From Acidobacteriota bacterium (lineage in GTDB: Bacteria; Acidobacteriota; Blastocatellia; HR10), in NCBI GenBank assembly GCA_030550025.1, contig JAUQQC010000006.1, forward strand, positions 62,001-126,000: a DNA stretch of 64,000 nucleotides. The letters are read 5' to 3'. The position numbers and the translations under genes were made by a program. Shown piece by piece: positions 55,381 through 62,779 of the stretch. Every line of letters begins with the position of its first letter. Within the stretch, counting starts at the first letter, position 1. The notes under the pieces were generated by a model, which saw only the letters and a list, made by a program, of their open reading frames with translations, made no database searches and was not told the DNA's origin.

Positions 55381-56460
55381 ATGGAGATATTGGATCGAAT
55401 GGGGTGGCATCGCCGGATGAAGGCCTGGATCAAGGGGGCTTCGTATGTCCTGGGCATTTTCGGGGAAGCGATCCGTTCTTGGCGCGAGCTGCGGATGATC
55501 GTGAAGGGATTGCTCTCAACGGATCACGTCGTACTCGCGCATTTGATTGTGACGCGGCGGTGCAATCTCTCTTGCGGGTATTGCAATGAGTACGACCGCA
55601 TTTCGGCGCCGGTGCCGACGGACGTGCTGCGGCGGCGGGTGGATCGGTTGGCGGATTTGGGGGCGAGCATCATCACGATCAGTGGGGGGGAGCCACTGTT
55701 GCATCCGGAGTTGGAGGAGGTCATCCGGCATATTCGGCGGCGTGGGATCATCGCCGGTTTGATCACCAACGGATATTTGCTGACGCGTGAACGGATCAAG
55801 AAGCTGAACGAGGCGGGGTTGGAGTACTTACAGATCAGTATTGACAATGTACAGCCGGACGATGTGTCGAAGAAGAGCTTGAAGGTGCTCGATCAGAAGC
55901 TCGTGTGGTTGCGCGAGCTGGCCCGCTTCAAGGTGAACATCAACACGGTCTTGGGCAGTGGGGTTCGCAACCCCGAGGATGCGCTCACGATCGCGCAGAG
56001 GGCGGTCGAGTTGGGATTCTCGTGCTCGGTCGGGGTGATCCACGACGAATGGGGGCGGCTTCGGCCGCTCTCGGAGCGCGAGCGAGAGATCTTCCTGGCT
56101 GTGCAGAAACTTGGGAAGTGGAGCTACAGTCGGGTGAATCGGTTCCAACGGAATCTGGTCGAGGGGAAACCGAATCGGTGGCGGTGTCGAGCAGGCGCGC
56201 GTTATCTCTACGTGTGCGAGGATGGATTGGTGCACTACTGTTCGCAGCAGCGAGGGTATCCGGGAGTGCCGCTTGAAGAGTACACGCGCGAGGACATGCG
56301 GCGGGAGTATCTGACGGAGAAAGCTTGTGCGCCCTACTGCACGATCTCCTGCGTGCAGCAGGTCGCGGAGTTGGACAATTGGCGCGATCCGCAGACGCTC
56401 GGGGTTAAGGCCTGGCGGGCGCCGGTCACATCCGCGTATGAAGTGCGGCGGGCCGAGTGA
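55381..56460 (+). CDS. Radical SAM protein with SPASM-like cysteine-rich C-terminus
   Basis: The 359-residue protein has the radical SAM cysteines Cys61, Cys65 and Cys68 (RCNLSCGYC), the SAM motif [13 protein letters not shown] and a C-terminal region with six more cysteines at about 269, 279, 287, 317, 321 and 325. That spacing resembles SPASM/Twitch domains with extra iron-sulfur clusters. Such enzymes modify peptides, lipids or cofactors by radical chemistry. An N-terminal helix of about 40 residues is amphipathic and could touch the membrane. It lies 51 bases before the Tes-like gene, so the two are very likely one operon and may act on one substrate. Function not known. Confidence 0.82.
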   Translation: MEILDRMGWHRRMKAWIKGASYVLGIFGEAIRSWRELRMIVKGLLSTDHVVLAHLIVTRRCNLSCGYCNEYDRISAPVPTDVLRRRVDRLADLGASIITISGGEPLLHPELEEVIRHIRRRGIIAGLITNGYLLTRERIKKLNEAGLEYLQISIDNVQPDDVSKKSLKVLDQKLVWLRELARFKVNINTVLGSGVRNPEDALTIAQRAVELGFSCSVGVIHDEWGRLRPLSEREREIFLAVQKLGKWSYSRVNRFQRNLVEGKPNRWRCRAGARYLYVCEDGLVHYCSQQRGYPGVPLEEYTREDMRREYLTEKACAPYCTISCVQQVAELDNWRDPQTLGVKAWRAPVTSAYEVRRAE

Positions 56461-56511
56461 GGGCAGCCGCGAGCTGGGGGACGAGGTTTTCGAGCGAAGG
56501 AGGGAGGGCCT

Positions 56512-58581
56512 ATGCATAAGCCGATCAAGTATGTGGAGAAAGCATTGACCTATGTCGCGCGCGCAGCCTGGTTTGTCTTCGAACGGTTGAATCGGATTCG
56601 GCCGAATCCGTCGTTCACGCCGAAGTGGTCGGATCGGCCGCTTTTGAAGTCCTATGAGAAGGTGAAGCCGCCGCTCGGATGGCCGCGCACGACCGATAGC
56701 CTCTGTCCCAAGTGCGTGCCGGAGATCCGACAGCAGATCCTGGATGGGAAGCTCCCGGTGGATATTCTGCGGGAGGAACCCGTCGGACAGATCAAGGCGC
56801 AAATCATCGAGCGCGATGGGAAGATCTGGATGGTGAAGGATTGCCCCAAGCACGGGCATTTCGAGGACCTCATCTCGATCGATCCGGAGTTCACGCGCCA
56901 TTTGGAGCAAGCCTATCCGGGGAGCGACATCCGCGCGCACAACGACGAGCGGCTGCATAATCACGGCTCAAGTACGATCAAGTACGGGCGTGGTGCCGTC
57001 CTCACCATTGATCTCACCAATCGCTGTAATATGATGTGCGACCCCTGCTTCATGGATGCGAATCAGGTGGGGTTCGTGCACGAGTTGAGCTGGGAAGACA
57101 TCAAGAAGTTGCTCGACGATGCGATCACGCTCAAGCCGAAGCGGCAACTCTCGGTGCAGTTCTCCGGAGGGGAGCCGACACTCTCGCCTTATTTCCTGGA
57201 TGCCATTCGCTATGCTCGCAAGTTGGGCTATAACAGTGTGCAGGCGGCGACCAATGGGATCGAGTTCGCCAAGAGCCCGGAATTCGCCCGCGCGGCGGCC
57301 GAGGCCGGTCTGCGATACGTCTATCTGCAGTTTGACGGTATTGGCAATGCGGCCAATGCCCATCGTCGCGTCGGCAATCTCTTCGACGTGAAGCTTCGAG
57401 CGATCGAGAACCTGCACAATGCCGGCGTGGAGATCATCCTGGTGACGACCATCGTCAACGGAATCAACAACGAGCAAGTAGGCCGGATCGTGCAGTTCGC
57501 CTTAGATAATCCGAAGAAGATCGCCTTCGTCGCCTTCCAGCCGGTCTCCTTCACCGGTCGCGATGAGGAGATCAGCGACGAGCGGCGCATGGCGCAGCGG
57601 TATACGCTCAGCCATCTGGCCCACGATCTGAAGAACCAGCTGGGGTTGGGCGAACCGGCGCGCGATTGGTTCCCGCTCTCGTTCGTGAGCACCTTCTGCG
57701 ATTGGTCCGACCTCGTGCACGGGCCGCAGGCGGATTGGGGGCAAGTCGGCTGCGGCTGCCACCCCAATTGCGGCGTGGGCATGGCCGTGATGGTGGACAA
57801 AGAGACGCGCGAGGCCGTCCCAGTCACGGCCTTTCTGAACGGAGATCAACTGGCCCGCGACGTGATGAAGATCAACGATGCCGCTCGTGGGAAGTGGCTC
57901 TCGATCCTCGGCATGGCGCTGGCGCTCATGAGGAATTACGATCCGTTCAAAGCGCCGAAGCATTTCAAGTTGTGGGATCTGCTGGTGAAATTCGATAAGT
58001 CCTTCGGAGCGACGGGCCGCAGCTATGGGGACGTCAGTGGCAATCGCACGCGCGAGGACATAGAACGACGACGCCGGGATCGGTGGAACTTCCTCTTCAT
58101 CGCCGGCATGTGGTTCCAGGACCTGTTCAACTACGATTTCCGGCGTACCGAGCGCTGTATCATCCCCTATGCGACGCAGGAAGGGGAGATCTCCTTCTGC
58201 GCTTACAACACGGGCATCGGCTGGCGAAAGATCGTCGAGAAGATGCACATGACGGCGACGCTCTCAAAGTGGTACGAGCAACACGGGCGGCATGAGATCT
58301 TCGCGGGCGGCAAGAGCGTGCCGCTCTCCAGCACCGCACATTCGCTCCTTGTCCGCGAGGAGCTGGTGACGCAGGATGTGCAACACGATCTGGAACGGTT
58401 GGGCATCCCCAAGAACGCCCGCGAGGAGAAACTCTGGCGGCGTCGTCTGAGCAAGGCTGAGAACGAGCAGATGGCGCGCCTCTATCGCCAGCTCGTGCTC
58501 AACGAACCGGTTGAACCTCTGGTGCAACTGAAGGGTTTGAGGAACAAGACGCCGAACGTGGGCGTCGGCGTCGGGGATTGA
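56512..58581 (+). CDS. Tes-like radical SAM protein (COG1964), candidate membrane-spanning lipid synthase
   Basis: The 689-residue protein has an N-terminal zinc/iron ribbon (Cys65, Cys68, Cys111, His114). The radical SAM motif follows at Cys172, Cys176 and Cys179 (RCNMMCDPCF), with SGGEPTLS near 218 and a later cluster of cysteines at 396, 414, 416 and 420 (CGCHPNC). This order matches COG1964, which includes archaeal tetraether synthase (Tes, MJ0619) that joins lipid tails carbon to carbon. Acidobacteriota make membrane-spanning diabolic acids and, some of them, branched tetraethers, so this role is plausible but inferred. The C-terminal 180 residues, with two further cysteines, exceed the archaeal form. 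A terminator follows. Confidence 0.7.
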   Translation: MHKPIKYVEKALTYVARAAWFVFERLNRIRPNPSFTPKWSDRPLLKSYEKVKPPLGWPRTTDSLCPKCVPEIRQQILDGKLPVDILREEPVGQIKAQIIERDGKIWMVKDCPKHGHFEDLISIDPEFTRHLEQAYPGSDIRAHNDERLHNHGSSTIKYGRGAVLTIDLTNRCNMMCDPCFMDANQVGFVHELSWEDIKKLLDDAITLKPKRQLSVQFSGGEPTLSPYFLDAIRYARKLGYNSVQAATNGIEFAKSPEFARAAAEAGLRYVYLQFDGIGNAANAHRRVGNLFDVKLRAIENLHNAGVEIILVTTIVNGINNEQVGRIVQFALDNPKKIAFVAFQPVSFTGRDEEISDERRMAQRYTLSHLAHDLKNQLGLGEPARDWFPLSFVSTFCDWSDLVHGPQADWGQVGCGCHPNCGVGMAVMVDKETREAVPVTAFLNGDQLARDVMKINDAARGKWLSILGMALALMRNYDPFKAPKHFKLWDLLVKFDKSFGATGRSYGDVSGNRTREDIERRRRDRWNFLFIAGMWFQDLFNYDFRRTERCIIPYATQEGEISFCAYNTGIGWRKIVEKMHMTATLSKWYEQHGRHEIFAGGKSVPLSSTAHSLLVREELVTQDVQHDLERLGIPKNAREEKLWRRRLSKAENEQMARLYRQLVLNEPVEPLVQLKGLRNKTPNVGVGVGD

Positions 58582-58587
58582 AATCGC

Positions 58588-58619
58588 GAGGCCCTCTTCG
58601 ATCTTTTGAGGAGGGCCTC
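58588..58619 (+). terminator. Terminator-like hairpin after the radical SAM pair
   Basis: GAGGCCCTC (58588-58596) pairs perfectly with GAGGGCCTC (58611-58619) around a 14-base loop, six bases after the stop codon. The following bases (TCCTTCTCCC) are pyrimidine-rich but not a true T run. Confidence 0.65.
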
Positions 58620-58799
58620 TCCTTCTCCCTCAAAGATAGCCATGGGGCGCTTCAAGCGAAAGGGGCGTAGATTGAGTGATCTACGCGCTCCTTTGGCGAT
58701 CGTCCTAATCCGCGTGCGCGTGCTTCCTTCTCTTCGGGGGTTCGCCCTTCTTGCTCTTGGTCTCCTGACCGTTTCTGGAATTGGCCCGCTCGCGTCCTC

Positions 58800-59447
58800 G
58801 TCAGTGGCGACATGTCGGATGAGCTGCTGCGCGCGGATGGCGACAACGTGCATGCCCGTGAACCGATGGTGCGGTAGTTGAAGCAAAGCCCTCTGCCGTT
58901 TATGTAGGTGGTCGAGCCCAAGTCGCGCCAGCACCTGTTTGAATGGGCGGAGATAGTTGAGCAAGCAAGTGGCAGCGAGCACGATTCCTGTGATGAAGGC
59001 TAGGCCCGATGGCGCTGCTTCTTTCAGTACTGGATCGTGCGGCACGCGTCGCTCGGTGCGGCGCTGACTACCTGAATGGTGTTCGTGGAGGTGTAGGAAA
59101 CGGACGGGACTGGAAAAGTCCTCCATCGCAACAGTTGGGTCGCCGACATGGCGGTGGATTGAAACAGTGTTGCCGTGATCGTGGCCGTTCATAGATCCGA
59201 ATGGGGGATCGAAAATGAGCCGTTCGACGTGCCCAACAACCATGGCCACGAGCTGGAGCACAATGATGGTCATGGGTGGTAGACGCCGGCAGTGGTCTCT
59301 TACCCGTTCGATCTGCTGGCGCTTGTCGCTCACTCCCTCTTGGACTTGGGCGATCGGCTCTCCCAGCAACGTTAGGTGGAGGAATCGCGCCGCGAATTGT
59401 GGAATCCCCAAGGGGATATTGGCTTTGGGTTTCGAGTGAACGAATGA
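58800..59447 (+). pseudogene. Relic of a DDE transposase (ISNCY/IS4-like), eight in-frame stops
   Basis: One frame reads through 216 codons with eight stops (six TAG, two TGA) and no frameshift. The pieces resemble the C-terminal half of a transposase: EPKSRQHLFEWAEIVEQ, TGKVLHRNSWV, VHRSEWGIENEPFDV, HGHELEHNDGHGW and DLLALVAHSLLDLGDR. They align in order with the pattern 'R-x-RW-x-IEN ... EHN-x-GHG ... LLA-x-x-x-H-x-x-x-L' of such enzymes. The N-terminal part and the inverted repeats are not found. It fills the 890-base gap between the radical SAM pair and the photolyase gene, and nothing else is supported there. The exact IS family is uncertain. Confidence 0.72.
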
Positions 59448-59475
59448 AGGTCACTCCGAGTGCGAAAATACAGTC

Positions 59476-60975
59476 ATGAAGGAAAGAAACGTGGCGGGGA
59501 GCATGCTCAGATCATCCCGCCCCATCATCGTTTGGTTCCGACGCGACTTGCGCGTGGACGACCACGCTGCCCTCTGGCACGCGGCTCAGGAGAACGTTCC
59601 CCTCGTTTGCCTCTTTATCGCCGACCAAGACTTGATCGCTGAGCTTCCCTCTGATGGATCGGTGTTTAATTTCCAGGCCGCTTGTCTTCAGGAACTGGAT
59701 GCTCGACTTCGGCTGCTGGGCAATCAGCTCATCGTCCGATATGGGCGGCCGGAACACGTCTTGGAACAACTCTTCCGACAACTTCGGCCGATCGCCCTCT
59801 ACTACAATCGTGACTATGAGCCTTACGCCCGCGAACGCGACGCGCGTGTTGAGGGACTCGCCCGCCGCTTTGACGTTGAGGTCCGCTCCTTCAAGGATCA
59901 CGTTCTCGTAGAGCCATGGGAAATGGCGACGAAGGCCGGCGCTCCCTATACGGTCTTCGGCCATTTCTATCGCGCCTGGACTCGACAATCCAAAGCTCTG
60001 CCCTACGGTGTCCCAAAATATTTGCCGGCCATGCCGGGGTTGACCTCAGAGCCCATACCAACAGCAGAACGCTTGAGGAAATCCGTCACTATCCCGCGCT
60101 GGGCCGTAGAGCCCGGGAGCGGCGCCGCCCACGCTCGGTGGAAGCACTTTCGCGACACCGCCTTAAGACACTACAAACAGAGGCGTGACTTTCCAGCACA
60201 TGATGAGGGTTCCAGTCGCCTGAGCCCCCACTTGCGCTTCGGCACCATCTCGATCCGACGCATTTACGCCGATGCCGTCGCCCTGATCGAGGACCCGAGC
60301 CTCGATGTGACGGAACGGATCTCCGTAGAACAGTTCATCGTCGAGCTGGCGTGGCGCGAGTTCTTCCAACACGTGCTCTGGCACTTCCCACAGACCGTAC
60401 AGCAGAGCTTCCAGGCGTGGGGCGATGCTTTCCCCTGGGAAAACCGCGAGGAGTACTTCCATGCGTGGTGCGAAGGGCGCACAGGGTATCCTCTGGTTGA
60501 TGCCGCTATGCGAGAGTTGAACACGACGGGGTACATGCACAATCGCGCGCGGATGGTCGTCGCCTCGTTTCTCGTCAAGGACCTGCACATAGACTGGCGC
60601 TGGGGCGAGCGCTACTTCCGAAGCAAGCTGCTGGACGGGGAGCTTGCTGCTAACGTGGGCAACTGGCAGTGGTCAGCCTCCGTAGGGGTGGACCCAAGAC
60701 CGCTTCGGATTTTTAATCCCATCCTGCAGTCCCGACGCTACGATCCCGATGGGACATATCTTCGCCGATGGCTGCCAGAGTTGCAGCGCCTTCCTGCTGA
60801 GCATATACACGATCCCTGGTCCATGAGCCCTCTGGAGCAAGAGCATCACGGCCTGCGAATAGGCGTAGATTATCCTCGACCTATCGTCAATCACATGGAG
60901 CGAAAACGCCGGTTCGAAGAGGCCTACAGGCAGCTCACACGAAACGAGAGGTCCAAAATGTCTCGCCCTCGCTGA
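59476..60975 (+). CDS. phrB: Class I CPD photolyase
   Basis: The 499-residue protein has the photolyase N-terminal antenna domain (IIVWFRRDLRVDDH) and the FAD-binding helical domain. The latter has SRLSPHLRFGTIS, ELAWREFFQHVLWHFP, GYPLVDAAMREL, HNRARMVVASFLVKDL and NVGNWQWSASVG. These are the residues that hold FAD and recognise cyclobutane dimers, so it should repair UV damage using blue light. A cryptochrome role cannot be excluded. The start is uncertain: ATG 59476 has no clear site, while the GTG at 59491 has AAGGAAAG and the ATG at 59503 is also in frame. Codon use is less GC-rich at third positions than in the housekeeping genes. Confidence 0.93.
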   Translation: MKERNVAGSMLRSSRPIIVWFRRDLRVDDHAALWHAAQENVPLVCLFIADQDLIAELPSDGSVFNFQAACLQELDARLRLLGNQLIVRYGRPEHVLEQLFRQLRPIALYYNRDYEPYARERDARVEGLARRFDVEVRSFKDHVLVEPWEMATKAGAPYTVFGHFYRAWTRQSKALPYGVPKYLPAMPGLTSEPIPTAERLRKSVTIPRWAVEPGSGAAHARWKHFRDTALRHYKQRRDFPAHDEGSSRLSPHLRFGTISIRRIYADAVALIEDPSLDVTERISVEQFIVELAWREFFQHVLWHFPQTVQQSFQAWGDAFPWENREEYFHAWCEGRTGYPLVDAAMRELNTTGYMHNRARMVVASFLVKDLHIDWRWGERYFRSKLLDGELAANVGNWQWSASVGVDPRPLRIFNPILQSRRYDPDGTYLRRWLPELQRLPAEHIHDPWSMSPLEQEHHGLRIGVDYPRPIVNHMERKRRFEEAYRQLTRNERSKMSRPR

Positions 60976-61029
60976 GAGGGCCGATCGGACGATGCACCGA
61001 CGATGCCTGCTAGGAAGGCGTCCTTCTCT

Positions 61030-61545
61030 TCACGGGGAATTGAAGAGCAAGTCGAGTCGGCGTTTTCGGTAGTCGAATATGTGCTGCAACTCCGGTCGCA
61101 CCCAGAACCGGTGGGCCAGATCACCGATAGGGCCAAGCGGCAACGCATAGAGCACTTCGTCCGTGATCAGCGTTCCTCCCTCCTTGGGTTCGAATCGGTG
61201 CGTGTGATGCCAGAAGCTATATGGCCCACGCAACTGGACGTCAACGAAACACCGCGGGGGATCATAGAGGGCAATATATGTCGTCCATCGGACAGGGATG
61301 CCAAGCAGTCGAATCCTGTAGTCAATCAGCGTCCCCATCCGCATAGGGACGGGAGATGGCGTGAGCAATTCAAATCCAAGCTCCGGGGGAGTGATTTGGG
61401 CGAGGTTCTCGGGGCGCTCAAAGAAGGGGAACACGATGTCCACAGGCTGTTTCACCCACTGCTGGCGGAAGAGCCGATGCAATTGCATAACATGTTCGCA
61501 CGCTTGATTTAAACCATTTTGCCGAGCTTGCTCCACGAAGTTCAC
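61030..61545 (-). CDS. SRPBCC-family ligand-binding protein
   Basis: The 171-residue protein matches the SRPBCC (START-like/cyclase) fold as found in COG4276-type proteins. It shows VDIVFPFFERPENLAQITPPELGF, a beta-strand series with RWTTYIALYDPP and FVDVQLRGPYSFWHHTHRFEP, and a final helix. The fold binds hydrophobic small molecules. Proteins of this group are often encoded next to photolyase, SDR and carotenoid genes. It overlaps the SDR stop by four bases and converges with phrB (54 bases between ends). Its ligand and any enzyme activity are unknown. Confidence 0.85.
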   Translation of the reverse strand: MNFVEQARQNGLNQACEHVMQLHRLFRQQWVKQPVDIVFPFFERPENLAQITPPELGFELLTPSPVPMRMGTLIDYRIRLLGIPVRWTTYIALYDPPRCFVDVQLRGPYSFWHHTHRFEPKEGGTLITDEVLYALPLGPIGDLAHRFWVRPELQHIFDYRKRRLDLLFNSP

Positions 61546-62285
61546 ATCGGTCGAGATCGAATGGCACTTAATCCACCGTCCACTGCGATGACCATCCCGG
61601 TGATCCAGCTCTGCGCGGGATCAAGGAGCCACTCGATGGCCGAGACCACGTCGGATGGTTCGCCGATTCGCCCGAGCGGATGCATGGCTACCGAAGCTCT
61701 GAGCAGGCTCTCGCTGCTCGTCAGCCGAGCCGTCAGCGGTGTGCGAACCAAACCGGGAGCGACAGCGTTGAATCGAATGCCGCGAGGGGCATAGGTAGCC
61801 GCAGCCGAGCGCATCAGACCGATAAGTCCGGCCTTGGCTGCTGCGATGGCTTCGTGATTGGCTAAGCCCACGTGCGAGACGACAGAAGAAACCAGGACGA
61901 CGGACCCGCCGGTCTGCATCATGGCGCGCGCCGCCGCGCGGACAACGAAGAACGCTGAGGTCAGATTCGTCTCCAACGTGCTGGCCCACTCGACGTCGGT
62001 CGTCAGGTGAGCTGGCTTGAGCAATAACGAGCCGACGCAGTGGACAACGCCCGATATCGGCCCCTGGACACGAATCGCTTCGGTGAAGAAATGCTCGACC
62101 TGATCGGATCGAGTCGCATCCACGACAACAGCATGGGCACCCAGCTCTTCAGCCAGTTTCATCAAATTGGTTTCGCTGCGGGCGCCGATGGTCAGCCGCG
62201 CGCCTTTAGCCGCCAACCTCCGGCATAGCTCCGAGCCAATCCCGCCAGTCGCGCCGAGCACAACGTAGTGCCATGTATCGGTCAC
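61542..62285 (-). CDS. SDR-family protein lacking the catalytic tyrosine
   Basis: The 247-residue protein has the Rossmann motif GATGGIGSEL at 11-20, the serine of SSVVSHVG at about 133-134, and the C-terminal GRIGEPSDVVSAIEWLL and AVDGGLS of short-chain dehydrogenases. In the active site the usual Tyr-x-x-x-Lys reads Ile147-Ala-Ala-Ala-Lys151, so the catalytic tyrosine is missing. It may bind NAD(P)H without classical catalysis or use another residue. The GTG at 62285 overlaps the tspO stop. A longer frame to 62705 would cover tspO. Both neighbours overlap it by four bases. Confidence 0.85.
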   Translation of the reverse strand: MTDTWHYVVLGATGGIGSELCRRLAAKGARLTIGARSETNLMKLAEELGAHAVVVDATRSDQVEHFFTEAIRVQGPISGVVHCVGSLLLKPAHLTTDVEWASTLETNLTSAFFVVRAAARAMMQTGGSVVLVSSVVSHVGLANHEAIAAAKAGLIGLMRSAAATYAPRGIRFNAVAPGLVRTPLTARLTSSESLLRASVAMHPLGRIGEPSDVVSAIEWLLDPAQSWITGMVIAVDGGLSAIRSRPM

Positions 62286-62779
62286 AGATTCATCCTCCAG
62301 ATGGCGAAATTCAAAGCGGCGGCGAAACTGACCCACGCCAGATAAGGGACCATGAGCCAGCCCGCCACTGAAGAGACGCGCCAGAAGAAAATCGCCGTCA
62401 AAAGAATCATCACCCAGAGCGCAAGGATCTCGGCCAGCGCCGCTGCCGGATTGCGAAGCCCGAAGAAGATCGCCGACCACGCCATATTGAGCACGAGCTG
62501 CCCGGCGAAGAGCGCGAGTTCGCGAGACCACCCGAGCTGCCGCCACACGAGCCATGCGGCCACAGCCATGCTCGCATAGAGGACGGACCAGACGGGACCG
62601 AAAACCCAGTTCGGAGGAGTCCAGTCCGGTTTGCGCAACAAGGCATACCACCCTTCGATGCGGGGAGTAGTGAACCAGGAGCCGATTCCAGCAGCCAGGA
62701 AGCAAGCTGCCAGGAAAACTCCGAGCGACGCTAGCTCATGAAGTCTACCGCTTAACCATTTCACCGCTACTCCGATCAT
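62282..62779 (-). CDS. tspO: TspO/MBR-family membrane protein
   Basis: The 165-residue protein has five hydrophobic helices. It carries the TspO motifs WYALLRKPDWTPPNWVFGPVWSVLY in the first loop and second helix, and NMAWSAIFFGLRNPAAALAEI further on. TspO proteins bind porphyrins and are linked to light, oxygen and stress responses in bacteria such as Rhodobacter. The ATG at 62779 has CGGAGG at good spacing; an ATG at 62794 is less well placed. It overlaps the upstream gene by 35 bases and the SDR gene by four, so the run is one operon. Confidence 0.92.
   Translation of the reverse strand: MIGVAVKWLSGRLHELASLGVFLAACFLAAGIGSWFTTPRIEGWYALLRKPDWTPPNWVFGPVWSVLYASMAVAAWLVWRQLGWSRELALFAGQLVLNMAWSAIFFGLRNPAAALAEILALWVMILLTAIFFWRVSSVAGWLMVPYLAWVSFAAALNFAIWRMNL

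Noticed and set aside
58482-59411. Minus-strand open frame of 309 codons behind the radical SAM pair
   Set aside because: It is antisense to the transposase relic and the radical SAM 3' end. The plus-strand reading gives recognisable transposase blocks, the minus reading gives none.
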